A DNA stretch of 64,000 bases from Conexibacter sp. DBS9H8 (GTDB lineage Bacteria > Actinomycetota > Thermoleophilia > Solirubrobacterales > Solirubrobacteraceae). Under the pieces are notes generated by a model. It ran no database searches. It was not told the origin of the DNA and was given only the letters and a program-made list of their open reading frames with translations. Shown piece after piece: positions 57,008-64,000 of this stretch (positions within the stretch are counted from its first letter, which is position 1; every line of letters starts with the position of its first letter). The stretch covers positions 1,984,001-2,048,000 of the forward strand of contig NZ_CP097128.1 of NCBI RefSeq assembly GCF_023330685.1. Reading direction: 5' to 3'. The translations under genes were made by a program, and so were the position numbers.

Positions 57008-60000
57008 TCACGCGCTCAGGGTCAGCCGTCTCGGCCCCTCCTGGAAGCCGACCTCAAGCAGGGCGCCGTCGAAGGTGCTCGCCAATGCCGGCTCGCCGTT
57101 GACCCGCTCGAGCCCGATCCGGCGGACGAGGCCGCGGCCGTCGCGGACGTGGGCGGCAAGGGCCGCCAACGCCGGGTTGAGGCGCGCGTCGGCGTCGGGG
57201 ACGAAGCTGAGCAGACCCTTGGCGCCCCGTTCGAGGTAGAGGATCGGCTCGCCGCCACACAGCACGACGTAGGCGCCCGCCACGCGGGCGGGAGCGCGGG
57301 GGCGCCCGGCGCACCCGTTGCCCGGGGGGTTGGGCCAGGGCAGCAGGGTGCCGTAGGGCTGGGCGGGGTCGACGGCGGCGAGGACGACCGCGGTCGGGTT
57401 AAGCGGCGGGCGTTGGCGGAGCCGTTCGACCGCGCCGGGAAGGGCGAACTGGGCCCCGCCGAGCCCCTCGATGAAGTAGCCGCGCCGGACGGTGCCGAGC
57501 GTCTCGAGGGTCGTCAGCTCGGGATAGATCGCGCTGAAGCCGCCGGCCAGTCCCTCGGCGAGCACATGCTCGCGGGTGAGCACGCCGTAGCGTTCGAGCA
57601 GCAGTTCGGCGACCGCGCGCCGGCGGGCCGACGGATCCGCCGTGGCGGGCAGCAGCGTCTCCGTCAGCGACCAGCGGCCCTGCACCTCGACGGCGGTCGC
57701 GGCGCGGCGCCGGCTCGCGAACGTGCCGGGCCGGCGGGAAAGACCCGCGCGCGCGGTCGCGGCGCCGGCCCCCGGGCTGCGCCGGCCAGCGCGCAACGGC
57801 ACGAACGCGTCGTTGGTCACCTCCCCGGCCCAGACGAGATCCCACAGGGCGGCCTGCAGGTCGGACGCGCGGGCGTCGGAGCCGACGAGCAGATCGGTGT
57901 AGAAGCACGCCCCGCGCGCGAGGCGCTCCCGCAGCCACCGATGCAGATCGCCGGTGAACTCGGGGCGGCGCGGCATCAGTAGCTCCCCGAACAAGGCGAG
58001 GTCCTCCCGGAAGTAGAGCGCGACCCGGCCGCTCGTCCCCAGCGACCCCGCACCGAACCAGACGATCTCCCCGGCGGCGCAGAGCTGGTCCAGCCAGGCG
58101 GGGGAGTACGCGCCGACCCGTCGAGGCAGCAGGTCCCGCTCCCACACCTCCGGGAGGGCGGCGATCCCCTGCAGGCTGACGAGCACGTCCCGCAGCCGGT
58201 CGATCCCCGCTCCCGCGGGAGCGTGGCGGTCGATCCCCTGCCAGGCGGGTAGGAAGCGGGCGAGGCTGAGCGCATCGACGGGCTCGACCTCCTTGCGCAG
58301 CGCGGCGAGGCTGGCCCGGCGAATCCGCCGGAGCACCTCGGGATGGCACCACTCGCGGCCACTGCCGCCGGGCCGCAGTTCGCCGCGGACAAGCTCGCCG
58401 TCGCGCTCGAGCAGGGTGAGTGCGGGGGTCGCGTCGACCCCGTAGCGCTCGCTCAGCCAGGCGGTCGGGAACGGGCCGTGGGTCGCCCCGAAGCGGCGGG
58501 TGAGGGCGAGCATCGCGTCGGGCACGGCGGTGAGGAACGCGTCGGGCAGCCCGCCCGGGGGAACGACCCCGAGGGCGTCCCGGTACAGGCCGGCGTCGGC
58601 GGCGGCGATCCAGCGCGGCTCGCCGCCGACGCGGACCCGGACGGCGCGACGCTGAGCCTCCAGGCTGGCGAGCAGCGCGGCGGCGTCGACGTCCGGCGCG
58701 CAGCGGGCGGCGACCTCACCGGCGCTGAGATCACCGAGACTGCGGAGCATGTCGTGGCAGGCGTCGGTCCCGGTCACCCGCCGCGGCTCGCTGAGGAACT
58801 GCAGGTCCGCCTCGACCCGGGTGAGCGCGTCAGGGTCAAGCAGGTCCCGCAGCTCCTCCTGGCCGAGCAGTTCGCGCAGGAGATCGCGGTCGAGGGAGAG
58901 CGCGGCGGCGCGGCGCTCCGCGTTGGGAGTGTCCCCCTCATACATGTAGGTGGCGACGTAGTCGAAGAGGAGGGAGGAGGCGAACGGGGACGCACTCGTG
59001 GTCTCAATCTCGACGAGGGAGATTTCCCGGCGACCGAGCTTGCCGAGGACGCTCTTGAGCGCCGGCAGGTCGAACACGTCCTGGAGACATTCGCGGTAGG
59101 TCTCCAGGACGATCGGGAAGTCCTCGTAGCGGCGGGCCACCTCCAGCAGCGACTGGCTCTTGAGCCGCTGCTGCCACAGCGGGGTGCGTTTGCCCGGGCG
59201 GGCCCGGGGAATGAGCAGGGCCCGACCCGCGTTCTCGCGGAAGCGGGCTCCGAACAGGGCGCTCGCCCCGAGCTCGCCGACGATCAGCTCATCCAGCTCG
59301 TCGGGATCGATCACCACGAGCTCGGCGATCCGGCCGGAGTCGAGTTCCTCGGCGTCGGGCAGGTGGATGATGATCCCGTCATCGGACCAGATCGCGTCGG
59401 ACTCCAGGCCGAGCTCGTCCCGCAGCAGGGCGGAAATGGCGAGGGCCCAGGCGGCGTGGACCCGGCCGCCGTAGGGGGAGAGGACGCACACCCGCCAATC
59501 CCCGATCTCGTCGCGGAAGCGTTCGATCACGATCGTCTCGTCTGAGGGGATCACCCGGGTCGCCTCACGCTGCTCCCGCAGGAAGGTGACGAGGTTGACC
59601 GCGGCTCGGTCGTCGAGGTCGTAGCCGGCGGCGAGGTCGGACGGGTCGGCGTCGACGGCCCAGCGTGAGAAGGCCCCGATCGCCGCCCCGAGCTCGGCGG
59701 GGCGGCCGACCGAGTCGCCCTTCCAGAACGGCACCGCCCCGGGCAGGCCGGGGGCGGGCGTGACGATCACCCGGTCCCGGCCGATCTCCTCGATCCGCCA
59801 CGTCGATGCGCCGAGCAGGAAGGTCTGGCCCGGCCGGGCCTCATAGACCATCTCCTCGTCGAGCTCGCCGACCCGGCGTCCGTCCGGGAGGGTGACCGCG
59901 AACAGGCCCCGGTCGGGGATCGTGCCGGCGTTGGTGACCGCGAGCTGTTGGGCACCTCTGCGGGGGCGGATCGTCCCGGTCAGGCGGTCCCAGATGATCC

Positions 60001-61543
60001 GGGGACGAAGCTCGGCAAAGGCCGTCGACGGGTAGCGGCCGTCGAGCATGTCGAGGACGCTCTCGAACACCGGCTCTGTCAGCTCCGCGAAGCTGTAGCT
60101 GGCGGTCACGAGGGCGAACAGGTCGCCGACGGGCACCGGTTCCGCCTCCCCGGCGGCGGCCGCGATCGCGACGATCTGCTGGGCGAGCACGTCCAGGGGG
60201 TTCTTGGGGACGACGGTCGTCTCGATCTCACCCTCACGCATCCGCCGGGCGACGACGGCGCACTCGAGCAGGTCGGCCCGGAACTTCGGGAAGATCCGCC
60301 CGCGACTCACGTCGCCGACGTTGTGTCCGGCCCGGCCGATCCGCTGCAGCCCCGAGGCGACCGACTTGGGCGACTCGACCTGGATGACGAGGTCGACGGC
60401 GCCCATGTCTATTCCCAGCTCGAGGGAGGAGGTGGCCACGAGGCACGGGAGCGCTCCGGACTTCAGCAGCTCCTCCACGACAGTTCGCTCCTCCCGGGCG
60501 AGGGAGCCGTGGTGGGCCCGGGCGATCTCCACGACGGGTGGCGGATCGGTAGAGGTGATCTCAGCCTCGACTCGGACCTCAGACCCGGTTCCGGTCTCGG
60601 TCTCGGCGGCGGCGAGCTCGTTGAGGCGCAGAGCGAGCCGCTCGGCGCCGCGACGGCTGTTGACGAAGATGATCGTCGAACGGTGGGCGCGCACGAGGCT
60701 GAGCAGCTCCGGATACATCGCCGGCCAGATCGAGTTGCGGGTCGGCTCGCCGCCGCCGAGCAGCGGGTCGAGCTCGGCCTGGCCGGGGGTGTCACCGGGG
60801 GCGCTCATCGACTCGACCGGCACGTGGATCTTCAGGTCGAGCGGCTTGCGTCGGCCCGCATCAACGATGGTGCACTGCCGGTTCGGCCCGACGAGGAAGC
60901 GCCCGACCTCCTCGAGCGGGTTCTGGGTGGCCGACAGGCCGATCCGCTGCACCTCCCGGGCCGAGCGGGCGCTGAGCCGCTCGAGCGTGAGCGCGAGGTG
61001 CGCGCCCCGCTTGGTGGCGGCAATCGCGTGCACCTCATCGACGATGCACCAGCGGGTGTCGGCGAACAGGTTCTGGGCGGCCCCGGTGAGCATCAGATAG
61101 AGGGACTCGGGGGTGGTGATGAGGATGTCCGGCGGATCGCGCAGCATCCGTTGGCGCTCCCGGGCCGGCGTGTCCCCGGTGCGGACCGCGACGGTGAGGC
61201 TCGCGCCGATGCCGGCGAGGGGCACCCGAAGGTTGCGGTCGATGTCGTAGGAGAGCGCCTTCAGCGGTGAGACGTAGACGAGCGCGATGCCGCCGGGACG
61301 CTCTCCTGCCGCCGAGCTGGCGCCTTGTCCGGGAGCGGGGGAGGTGGCGTCACGGGAGAGGGCGTCGATCGCCCACAGGAACGCGGCGAGGGTCTTGCCC
61401 GACCCCGTCGGCGCGCTGAGCAGGACATGGCCCCCGGAGGCGATCGCCGGCCAGGCGAGCCGCTGGGCGTCGGTCGGTCCGGCAAAGGCCCGGGCGAACC
61501 ACTCGCGGGTACGGTCACTGAAGCGAGCGAGCGGATCGTCCAT
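57008..61543 (-). CDS. lhr: Lhr-type ATP-dependent DNA helicase
   Basis: A 1511-residue superfamily 2 helicase of the large Lhr class (long form, with a C-terminal extension of about 600 residues). Walker A is APTGSGKTLAAFLWAI near residue 45; Walker B is CIVDEVHAIAATKRG; later motifs include GLSATQNPLEEVGRFLVG, TSSLELGIDMGAVDLVIQ and RIGRAGHNVGDVSRG. It moves 3' to 5' on DNA and unwinds RNA:DNA hybrids; it is linked to repair. TACGCT (complement 61552-61557) lies eight nt before the ATG at 61543. Confidence 0.95.
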   Translation of the reverse strand: MDDPLARFSDRTREWFARAFAGPTDAQRLAWPAIASGGHVLLSAPTGSGKTLAAFLWAIDALSRDATSPAPGQGASSAAGERPGGIALVYVSPLKALSYDIDRNLRVPLAGIGASLTVAVRTGDTPARERQRMLRDPPDILITTPESLYLMLTGAAQNLFADTRWCIVDEVHAIAATKRGAHLALTLERLSARSAREVQRIGLSATQNPLEEVGRFLVGPNRQCTIVDAGRRKPLDLKIHVPVESMSAPGDTPGQAELDPLLGGGEPTRNSIWPAMYPELLSLVRAHRSTIIFVNSRRGAERLALRLNELAAAETETGTGSEVRVEAEITSTDPPPVVEIARAHHGSLAREERTVVEELLKSGALPCLVATSSLELGIDMGAVDLVIQVESPKSVASGLQRIGRAGHNVGDVSRGRIFPKFRADLLECAVVARRMREGEIETTVVPKNPLDVLAQQIVAIAAAAGEAEPVPVGDLFALVTASYSFAELTEPVFESVLDMLDGRYPSTAFAELRPRIIWDRLTGTIRPRRGAQQLAVTNAGTIPDRGLFAVTLPDGRRVGELDEEMVYEARPGQTFLLGASTWRIEEIGRDRVIVTPAPGLPGAVPFWKGDSVGRPAELGAAIGAFSRWAVDADPSDLAAGYDLDDRAAVNLVTFLREQREATRVIPSDETIVIERFRDEIGDWRVCVLSPYGGRVHAAWALAISALLRDELGLESDAIWSDDGIIIHLPDAEELDSGRIAELVVIDPDELDELIVGELGASALFGARFRENAGRALLIPRARPGKRTPLWQQRLKSQSLLEVARRYEDFPIVLETYRECLQDVFDLPALKSVLGKLGRREISLVEIETTSASPFASSLLFDYVATYMYEGDTPNAERRAAALSLDRDLLRELLGQEELRDLLDPDALTRVEADLQFLSEPRRVTGTDACHDMLRSLGDLSAGEVAARCAPDVDAAALLASLEAQRRAVRVRVGGEPRWIAAADAGLYRDALGVVPPGGLPDAFLTAVPDAMLALTRRFGATHGPFPTAWLSERYGVDATPALTLLERDGELVRGELRPGGSGREWCHPEVLRRIRRASLAALRKEVEPVDALSLARFLPAWQGIDRHAPAGAGIDRLRDVLVSLQGIAALPEVWERDLLPRRVGAYSPAWLDQLCAAGEIVWFGAGSLGTSGRVALYFREDLALFGELLMPRRPEFTGDLHRWLRERLARGACFYTDLLVGSDARASDLQAALWDLVWAGEVTNDAFVPLRAGRRSPGAGAATARAGLSRRPGTFASRRRAATAVEVQGRWSLTETLLPATADPSARRRAVAELLLERYGVLTREHVLAEGLAGGFSAIYPELTTLETLGTVRRGYFIEGLGGAQFALPGAVERLRQRPPLNPTAVVLAAVDPAQPYGTLLPWPNPPGNGCAGRPRAPARVAGAYVVLCGGEPILYLERGAKGLLSFVPDADARLNPALAALAAHVRDGRGLVRRIGLERVNGEPALASTFDGALLEVGFQEGPRRLTLSA

Positions 61544-61693
61544 CGGCTGTGAGCGTACCGGCGGCACCCCCGGCCCCCTGGCGCCGGTCGCGCCGCCCGG
61601 TACCTCCGGGGTTGCGCCGCCACCGGGGTTGCGCCATCACAGCCGCCATCACCGGCCCAGAGCCCCTTGCTACCCTCCGTACCTCGCTTCCCT

Positions 61694-61766
61694 GCCGCTA
61701 TCGTCTAGGGGACTAGGACGCCGCCCTCTCACGGCGGTAACCCGGGTTCGAATCCCGGTAGCGGTA
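61694..61766 (+). tRNA. tRNA-Glu (anticodon CTC)
   Basis: The acceptor GCCGCTA pairs with TAGCGGT, with a G-U first pair, discriminator A. The anticodon stem CCGCC/GGCGG closes the loop CTCTCAC. The T loop is TTCGAAT. TACCCT at 61671-61676 is the likely -10 box. Length 73 nt without CCA. Confidence 0.95.
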
Positions 61767-61768
61767 CT

Positions 61769-61810
61769 GCCCCGATCTCCCGGCCTCTACGGGAATCGGG
61801 GCTTTTCTTT
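61769..61810 (+). terminator. Rho-independent terminator of tRNA-Glu
   Basis: GCCCCGAT at 61769-61776 pairs with ATCGGGGC at 61795-61802 and TCCCG with CGGGA inside it, leaving one bulged C and a 7-nt loop. The T-rich run TTTTCTTT follows. It begins 3 nt after the tRNA. Confidence 0.85.
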
Positions 61811-61939
61811 CGGTCCGGTGGACCCGTTCAAGCGCTCCGGCGCGAACATCGTCCCGGCCGGACGGCGGCCCCCGCCGGCACCTATGAGCGCAGCACGGTT
61901 CCCTCGCACCCGTATCCGCTCCCGCTTCATTCCGGCGGC

Positions 61940-62050
61940 GGGGATACTGTGCGGCGCTACACCGACCTCGCCAACCCGACGTCGAACTCCATCTACCAGG
62001 CCATCGGCTACCGCCCCGGCCACGACGCCCAAGAGCGTGCCTTCCGATGA
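61940..62050 (+). pseudogene. 3' remnant of a GNAT acetyltransferase gene
   Basis: The frame ending at TGA 62048-62050 encodes RYTDLANPTSNSIYQAIGYR, the conserved C-terminal strand and helix of many GNAT acetyltransferases, then PGHDAQERAFR. Upstream the frame loses similarity, with no start or acetyl-CoA loop. The rest of the gene has been deleted or replaced next to tRNA-Glu. Confidence 0.65.
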
Positions 62051-62107
62051 ACGCCTGTGGAGCACTCGGCGCGGCGGCCACGTTCGTGGCGCGGCTACGC
62101 TCAGCCC

Positions 62108-63139
62108 GTGGCCGCCACCGATCACCGACTCAGCGACCTGACGGACCTGCGCCTGCTCGTGTCGGTCGCCGAGTGCGGCAGCCTCGGCCAGGCGGCCGCC
62201 CGCCACGGGCTCTCCCAGCCGGCCGTCAGCGCCCGGATGACGAGCCTCGAACGGCGCCTCGGTCTCACCCTGCTGCGGCGGGCCCCGGTTGGAGCCCGGG
62301 TCACGCCGGTCGGGGCGGAGATCGTCCGTGAGGCACGGCGGGTGCTCGCCGCCGCCGACGACCTCGTCGCCTCCGCGGAGCGATACCGGGCAGAGAGCGA
62401 CGCACGGCTACGGGTGGCAGCATCCTTCACCGTCGGCGAGCATCTCCTGCCGCGCTGGATCGGTGTGCTGCGCGCCCGGGACACGCACATCTCGCTCATC
62501 GTCGAGGTGATCAACTCCACCCGAGTGCTGGACGCGGTCGCATCCGCTCGCGTCGACATCGGATTCGTGGAGGGGATCGAGGACGAGGTGGCGGGCATCA
62601 GGTCGGTGACGATCACGACGGACGAACTCGTCGTCGTCGTCGGCCCTGAGCACGCGTGGGCACGGCGGGAGACGCCGGTGAGCCCCGCGGAGCTGGCTGC
62701 GACCGGGCTGATCGTGCGGGAGCGGGGCTCGGGCACGCGGGAGGTGCTCGACAGCGCCTTGGAACGCTGGGGCGGAATCCGCCCCTACCTCGAGCTTGGC
62801 TCCTCGACCGCTCTGCTCAGCGCCGCCCGCGGAGGGGCCGGACCCGCGGTGCTGGGCCGGATCGCCGCCGAGGACGACCTTTCTGCCGGTCACGTCCGGC
62901 TGGTGCCGACCACGGGAGTCGAGCTGCGCCGCACGCTGCGGGCGGTCTGGCCCAGCGACATCGACCTCAGCCCCCTCGCGCGACAGCTTCTCGGCGTGGC
63001 CGAGCTGAGTGCCTCGCGATCGCCGACGGCCGCCGGGCCGCTCGACGAGGCGGCGACGGGCCAGAGCCCGACCGAGCAGGGCGCGACCGGGCGGGGTAGG
63101 ACCGGACGGAGCCCCCAAGCCCTCGTTGGGGGTCCCTAG
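62108..63139 (+). CDS. LysR-family transcriptional regulator
   Basis: The 343-residue protein has the LysR helix-turn-helix (LVSVAECGSLGQAAARHGLS, then QPAVSARMTSLERRLGL) and a two-part effector-binding domain (LRVAASFTVGEHLLPRW, then VDIGFVEGIEDEV, then GLIVRERGSGTREVLD), close to CysL/CbbR-like members. A disordered tail of about 45 residues follows. GTG at 62108 is chosen because TACGCT at 62096-62101 lies six nt upstream. It precedes the iron-sulfur/NrfD gene by 49 nt in the same direction and may regulate it. Confidence 0.9.
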   Translation: MAATDHRLSDLTDLRLLVSVAECGSLGQAAARHGLSQPAVSARMTSLERRLGLTLLRRAPVGARVTPVGAEIVREARRVLAAADDLVASAERYRAESDARLRVAASFTVGEHLLPRWIGVLRARDTHISLIVEVINSTRVLDAVASARVDIGFVEGIEDEVAGIRSVTITTDELVVVVGPEHAWARRETPVSPAELAATGLIVRERGSGTREVLDSALERWGGIRPYLELGSSTALLSAARGGAGPAVLGRIAAEDDLSAGHVRLVPTTGVELRRTLRAVWPSDIDLSPLARQLLGVAELSASRSPTAAGPLDEAATGQSPTEQGATGRGRTGRSPQALVGGP

Positions 63140-63188
63140 GCAACTGAGGTCTACCGCGGCGCCACAAGCGGCTGTAGCTTCGTTCGGT

Positions 63189-64000
63189 ATGACCCCGGAA
63201 ACCGCTTCGCCACGTTGGGTAAAGGTGCTCGACCAGACCCGCTGCATGGGCTGCCACGCCTGCACCACGGCCTGCAAGAGCGAGAACGAGGTTCCCCTGG
63301 GTGTGACGCGCACCTACGTCAAGTCGGTGGAGGTCGGCACCTTTCCCCAGGTGCGCCGCAACTTCCAGGTCACGCGCTGTAACCAGTGCAGCGACGCGCC
63401 ATGCGTGGCGGCCTGTCCGACCAAGGCGATGCACAAGCGGCCCGACGGGATCGTGGACTTCGACAAGTCGATCTGCATCGGCTGCAAGGCCTGCATCGCC
63501 GCCTGCCCGTATGACGCGATCTTCATCAACCCTGAGGATCACTCGGCGGAGAAGTGCAACTTCTGCGCGCACCGTCTCGACATCGGCCTCGAGCCCGCGT
63601 GTGTGACGGTCTGCCCGACGGAGGCGATCCTCGTGGGCGACCTCAACGACCCCACCTCCAAGGTTGCCCAGATCGTGCAGCGTGAGCCGGTCGCGGTACG
63701 CCGCCCGGAGAAGGAGACCCGACCCGGGCTCTACTACAAGGGCGCGCACCAGGCGACCCTCGACCCGCTCGCCGCACGGCGTCCCGACGGCGGTCTGTTC
63801 GCCTGGGCGACCCAGGGCGATACCTCCGACCCCCAGCACGTCACCTCCGGCCACCCGAGCCACCACAACTCCTCCGCGGCGGCGCTGCTCTCCTACGACG
63901 TGCCCCATCACGCCCCCTGGGGCTGGCGAGTGAGCCTGTACACCTGGACCAAGGGCATCGCGGCGGGAGCGATCGCGGTCGCGATCATGATCGCCTACCT
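63189..64000 (+). CDS. Four-cluster ferredoxin subunit fused to NrfD-like membrane subunit (3' end outside window)
   Basis: At least 270 residues are encoded and the frame is open at the window end. Residues 15-160 are a NrfC/DmsB-like electron-transfer module with four [4Fe-4S] binding groups: CMGCHACTTACK, CNQCSDAPCVAACP, CIGCKACIAACP, and CNFCAHRL with CVTVCP. From about residue 245 the sequence HAPWGWRVSLYTWTKGIAAG leads into a membrane helix, the usual start of NrfD/PsrC quinone-linked subunits. The fused chain would pass electrons between a molybdopterin or cytochrome partner and the quinone pool. TAGCTT at 63175-63180 lies eight nt before the ATG. Confidence 0.82.
   Translation, partial: MTPETASPRWVKVLDQTRCMGCHACTTACKSENEVPLGVTRTYVKSVEVGTFPQVRRNFQVTRCNQCSDAPCVAACPTKAMHKRPDGIVDFDKSICIGCKACIAACPYDAIFINPEDHSAEKCNFCAHRLDIGLEPACVTVCPTEAILVGDLNDPTSKVAQIVQREPVAVRRPEKETRPGLYYKGAHQATLDPLAARRPDGGLFAWATQGDTSDPQHVTSGHPSHHNSSAAALLSYDVPHHAPWGWRVSLYTWTKGIAAGAIAVAIMIAY

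Noticed and set aside
58343-59545. Plus-strand open frame opposite lhr
   Set aside because: Antisense of a strong helicase gene, with no start signal or domain.

Overview
The window looks like chromosome of a high-GC actinobacterium, probably a deep-branching lineage such as Thermoleophilia (inference). The grounds are strong G+C bias, a tkt / transaldolase-isomerase / zwf / opcA / pgl operon, a neighbouring Nei-type glycosylase and Lhr helicase, and many genes whose start codon lies 6-8 nt after a TANNNT -10 box with no Shine-Dalgarno sequence, which suggests leaderless transcripts. There is no 16S gene or species marker, so the taxonomy is only suggested.

Bases 1 to about 11,450 are the right part of an integrated, phage-like mobile element. 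All its genes are on the + strand and most overlap by 4 nt (GTGA or ATGA). In order it has an excisionase-type protein (cut by the window edge), a small protein, a RecA/RepA-like ATPase whose 3' end is packed with GTGTCC repeats (candidate iterons), small coupled proteins, a ribbon-helix-helix protein, an HK97-type capsid protein with a very long N-terminal segment, a tail-hub/wall-hydrolase protein interrupted by a 132-residue mini-intein, a block of small coupled genes with two tandem paralogues, and a tyrosine integrase preceded by a hairpin and a 14-codon leader ORF. It ends at a 3'-half copy of tRNA-Leu(CAA), taken as the right attachment site. No terminase, portal, protease or tape-measure gene is visible. 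The left end lies outside the window, so this is either a satellite-like capsid element or a truncated prophage. This is the best candidate for an undescribed system.

Bases 11.7 to 33.6 kb are ordinary chromosome: a beta-propeller lipoprotein, a membrane protein, tRNA-Leu(TAG), an XRE/MmyB-type regulator divergent from a cupin-MFS operon, a fused indolepyruvate:ferredoxin oxidoreductase divergent from an Lrp regulator, an MFS exporter, an acetyltransferase, tRNA-Trp, tRNA-Gly, an HNH nuclease with a LexA-like box, a KAS II plus acyl-CoA ligase pair, a serine hydrolase, tRNA-Pro, a sparse stretch near 28.8-29.4 kb, a secreted orphan, a phosphodiester-glycosidase-like lipoprotein, a frameshifted GAF gene, a Crp-family regulator and an alpha/beta hydrolase.

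Bases 33.7 to 43.6 kb form a seven-gene pentose-phosphate/glucose operon: transketolase, transaldolase fused to phosphoglucose isomerase, glucose-6-phosphate dehydrogenase, OpcA, 6-phosphogluconolactonase, ROK sugar kinase and a histidine phosphatase. Together they can phosphorylate glucose, run the oxidative branch to 6-phosphogluconate, and rearrange sugars.

Bases 43.6 to 64 kb hold tRNA-Leu(CAG), a GMC oxidoreductase, small membrane and secreted proteins, a second beta-lactamase-family hydrolase, an ATP-grasp protein, an acyl-CoA ligase with a cytochrome P450, a GDSL esterase, a GH114-like glycosidase, a thioesterase, a vapC remnant, a DUF302 protein, a methyltransferase, the Nei and Lhr genes, tRNA-Glu, an acetyltransferase remnant, a LysR regulator and the start of an iron-sulfur/NrfD fusion protein that runs off the end.
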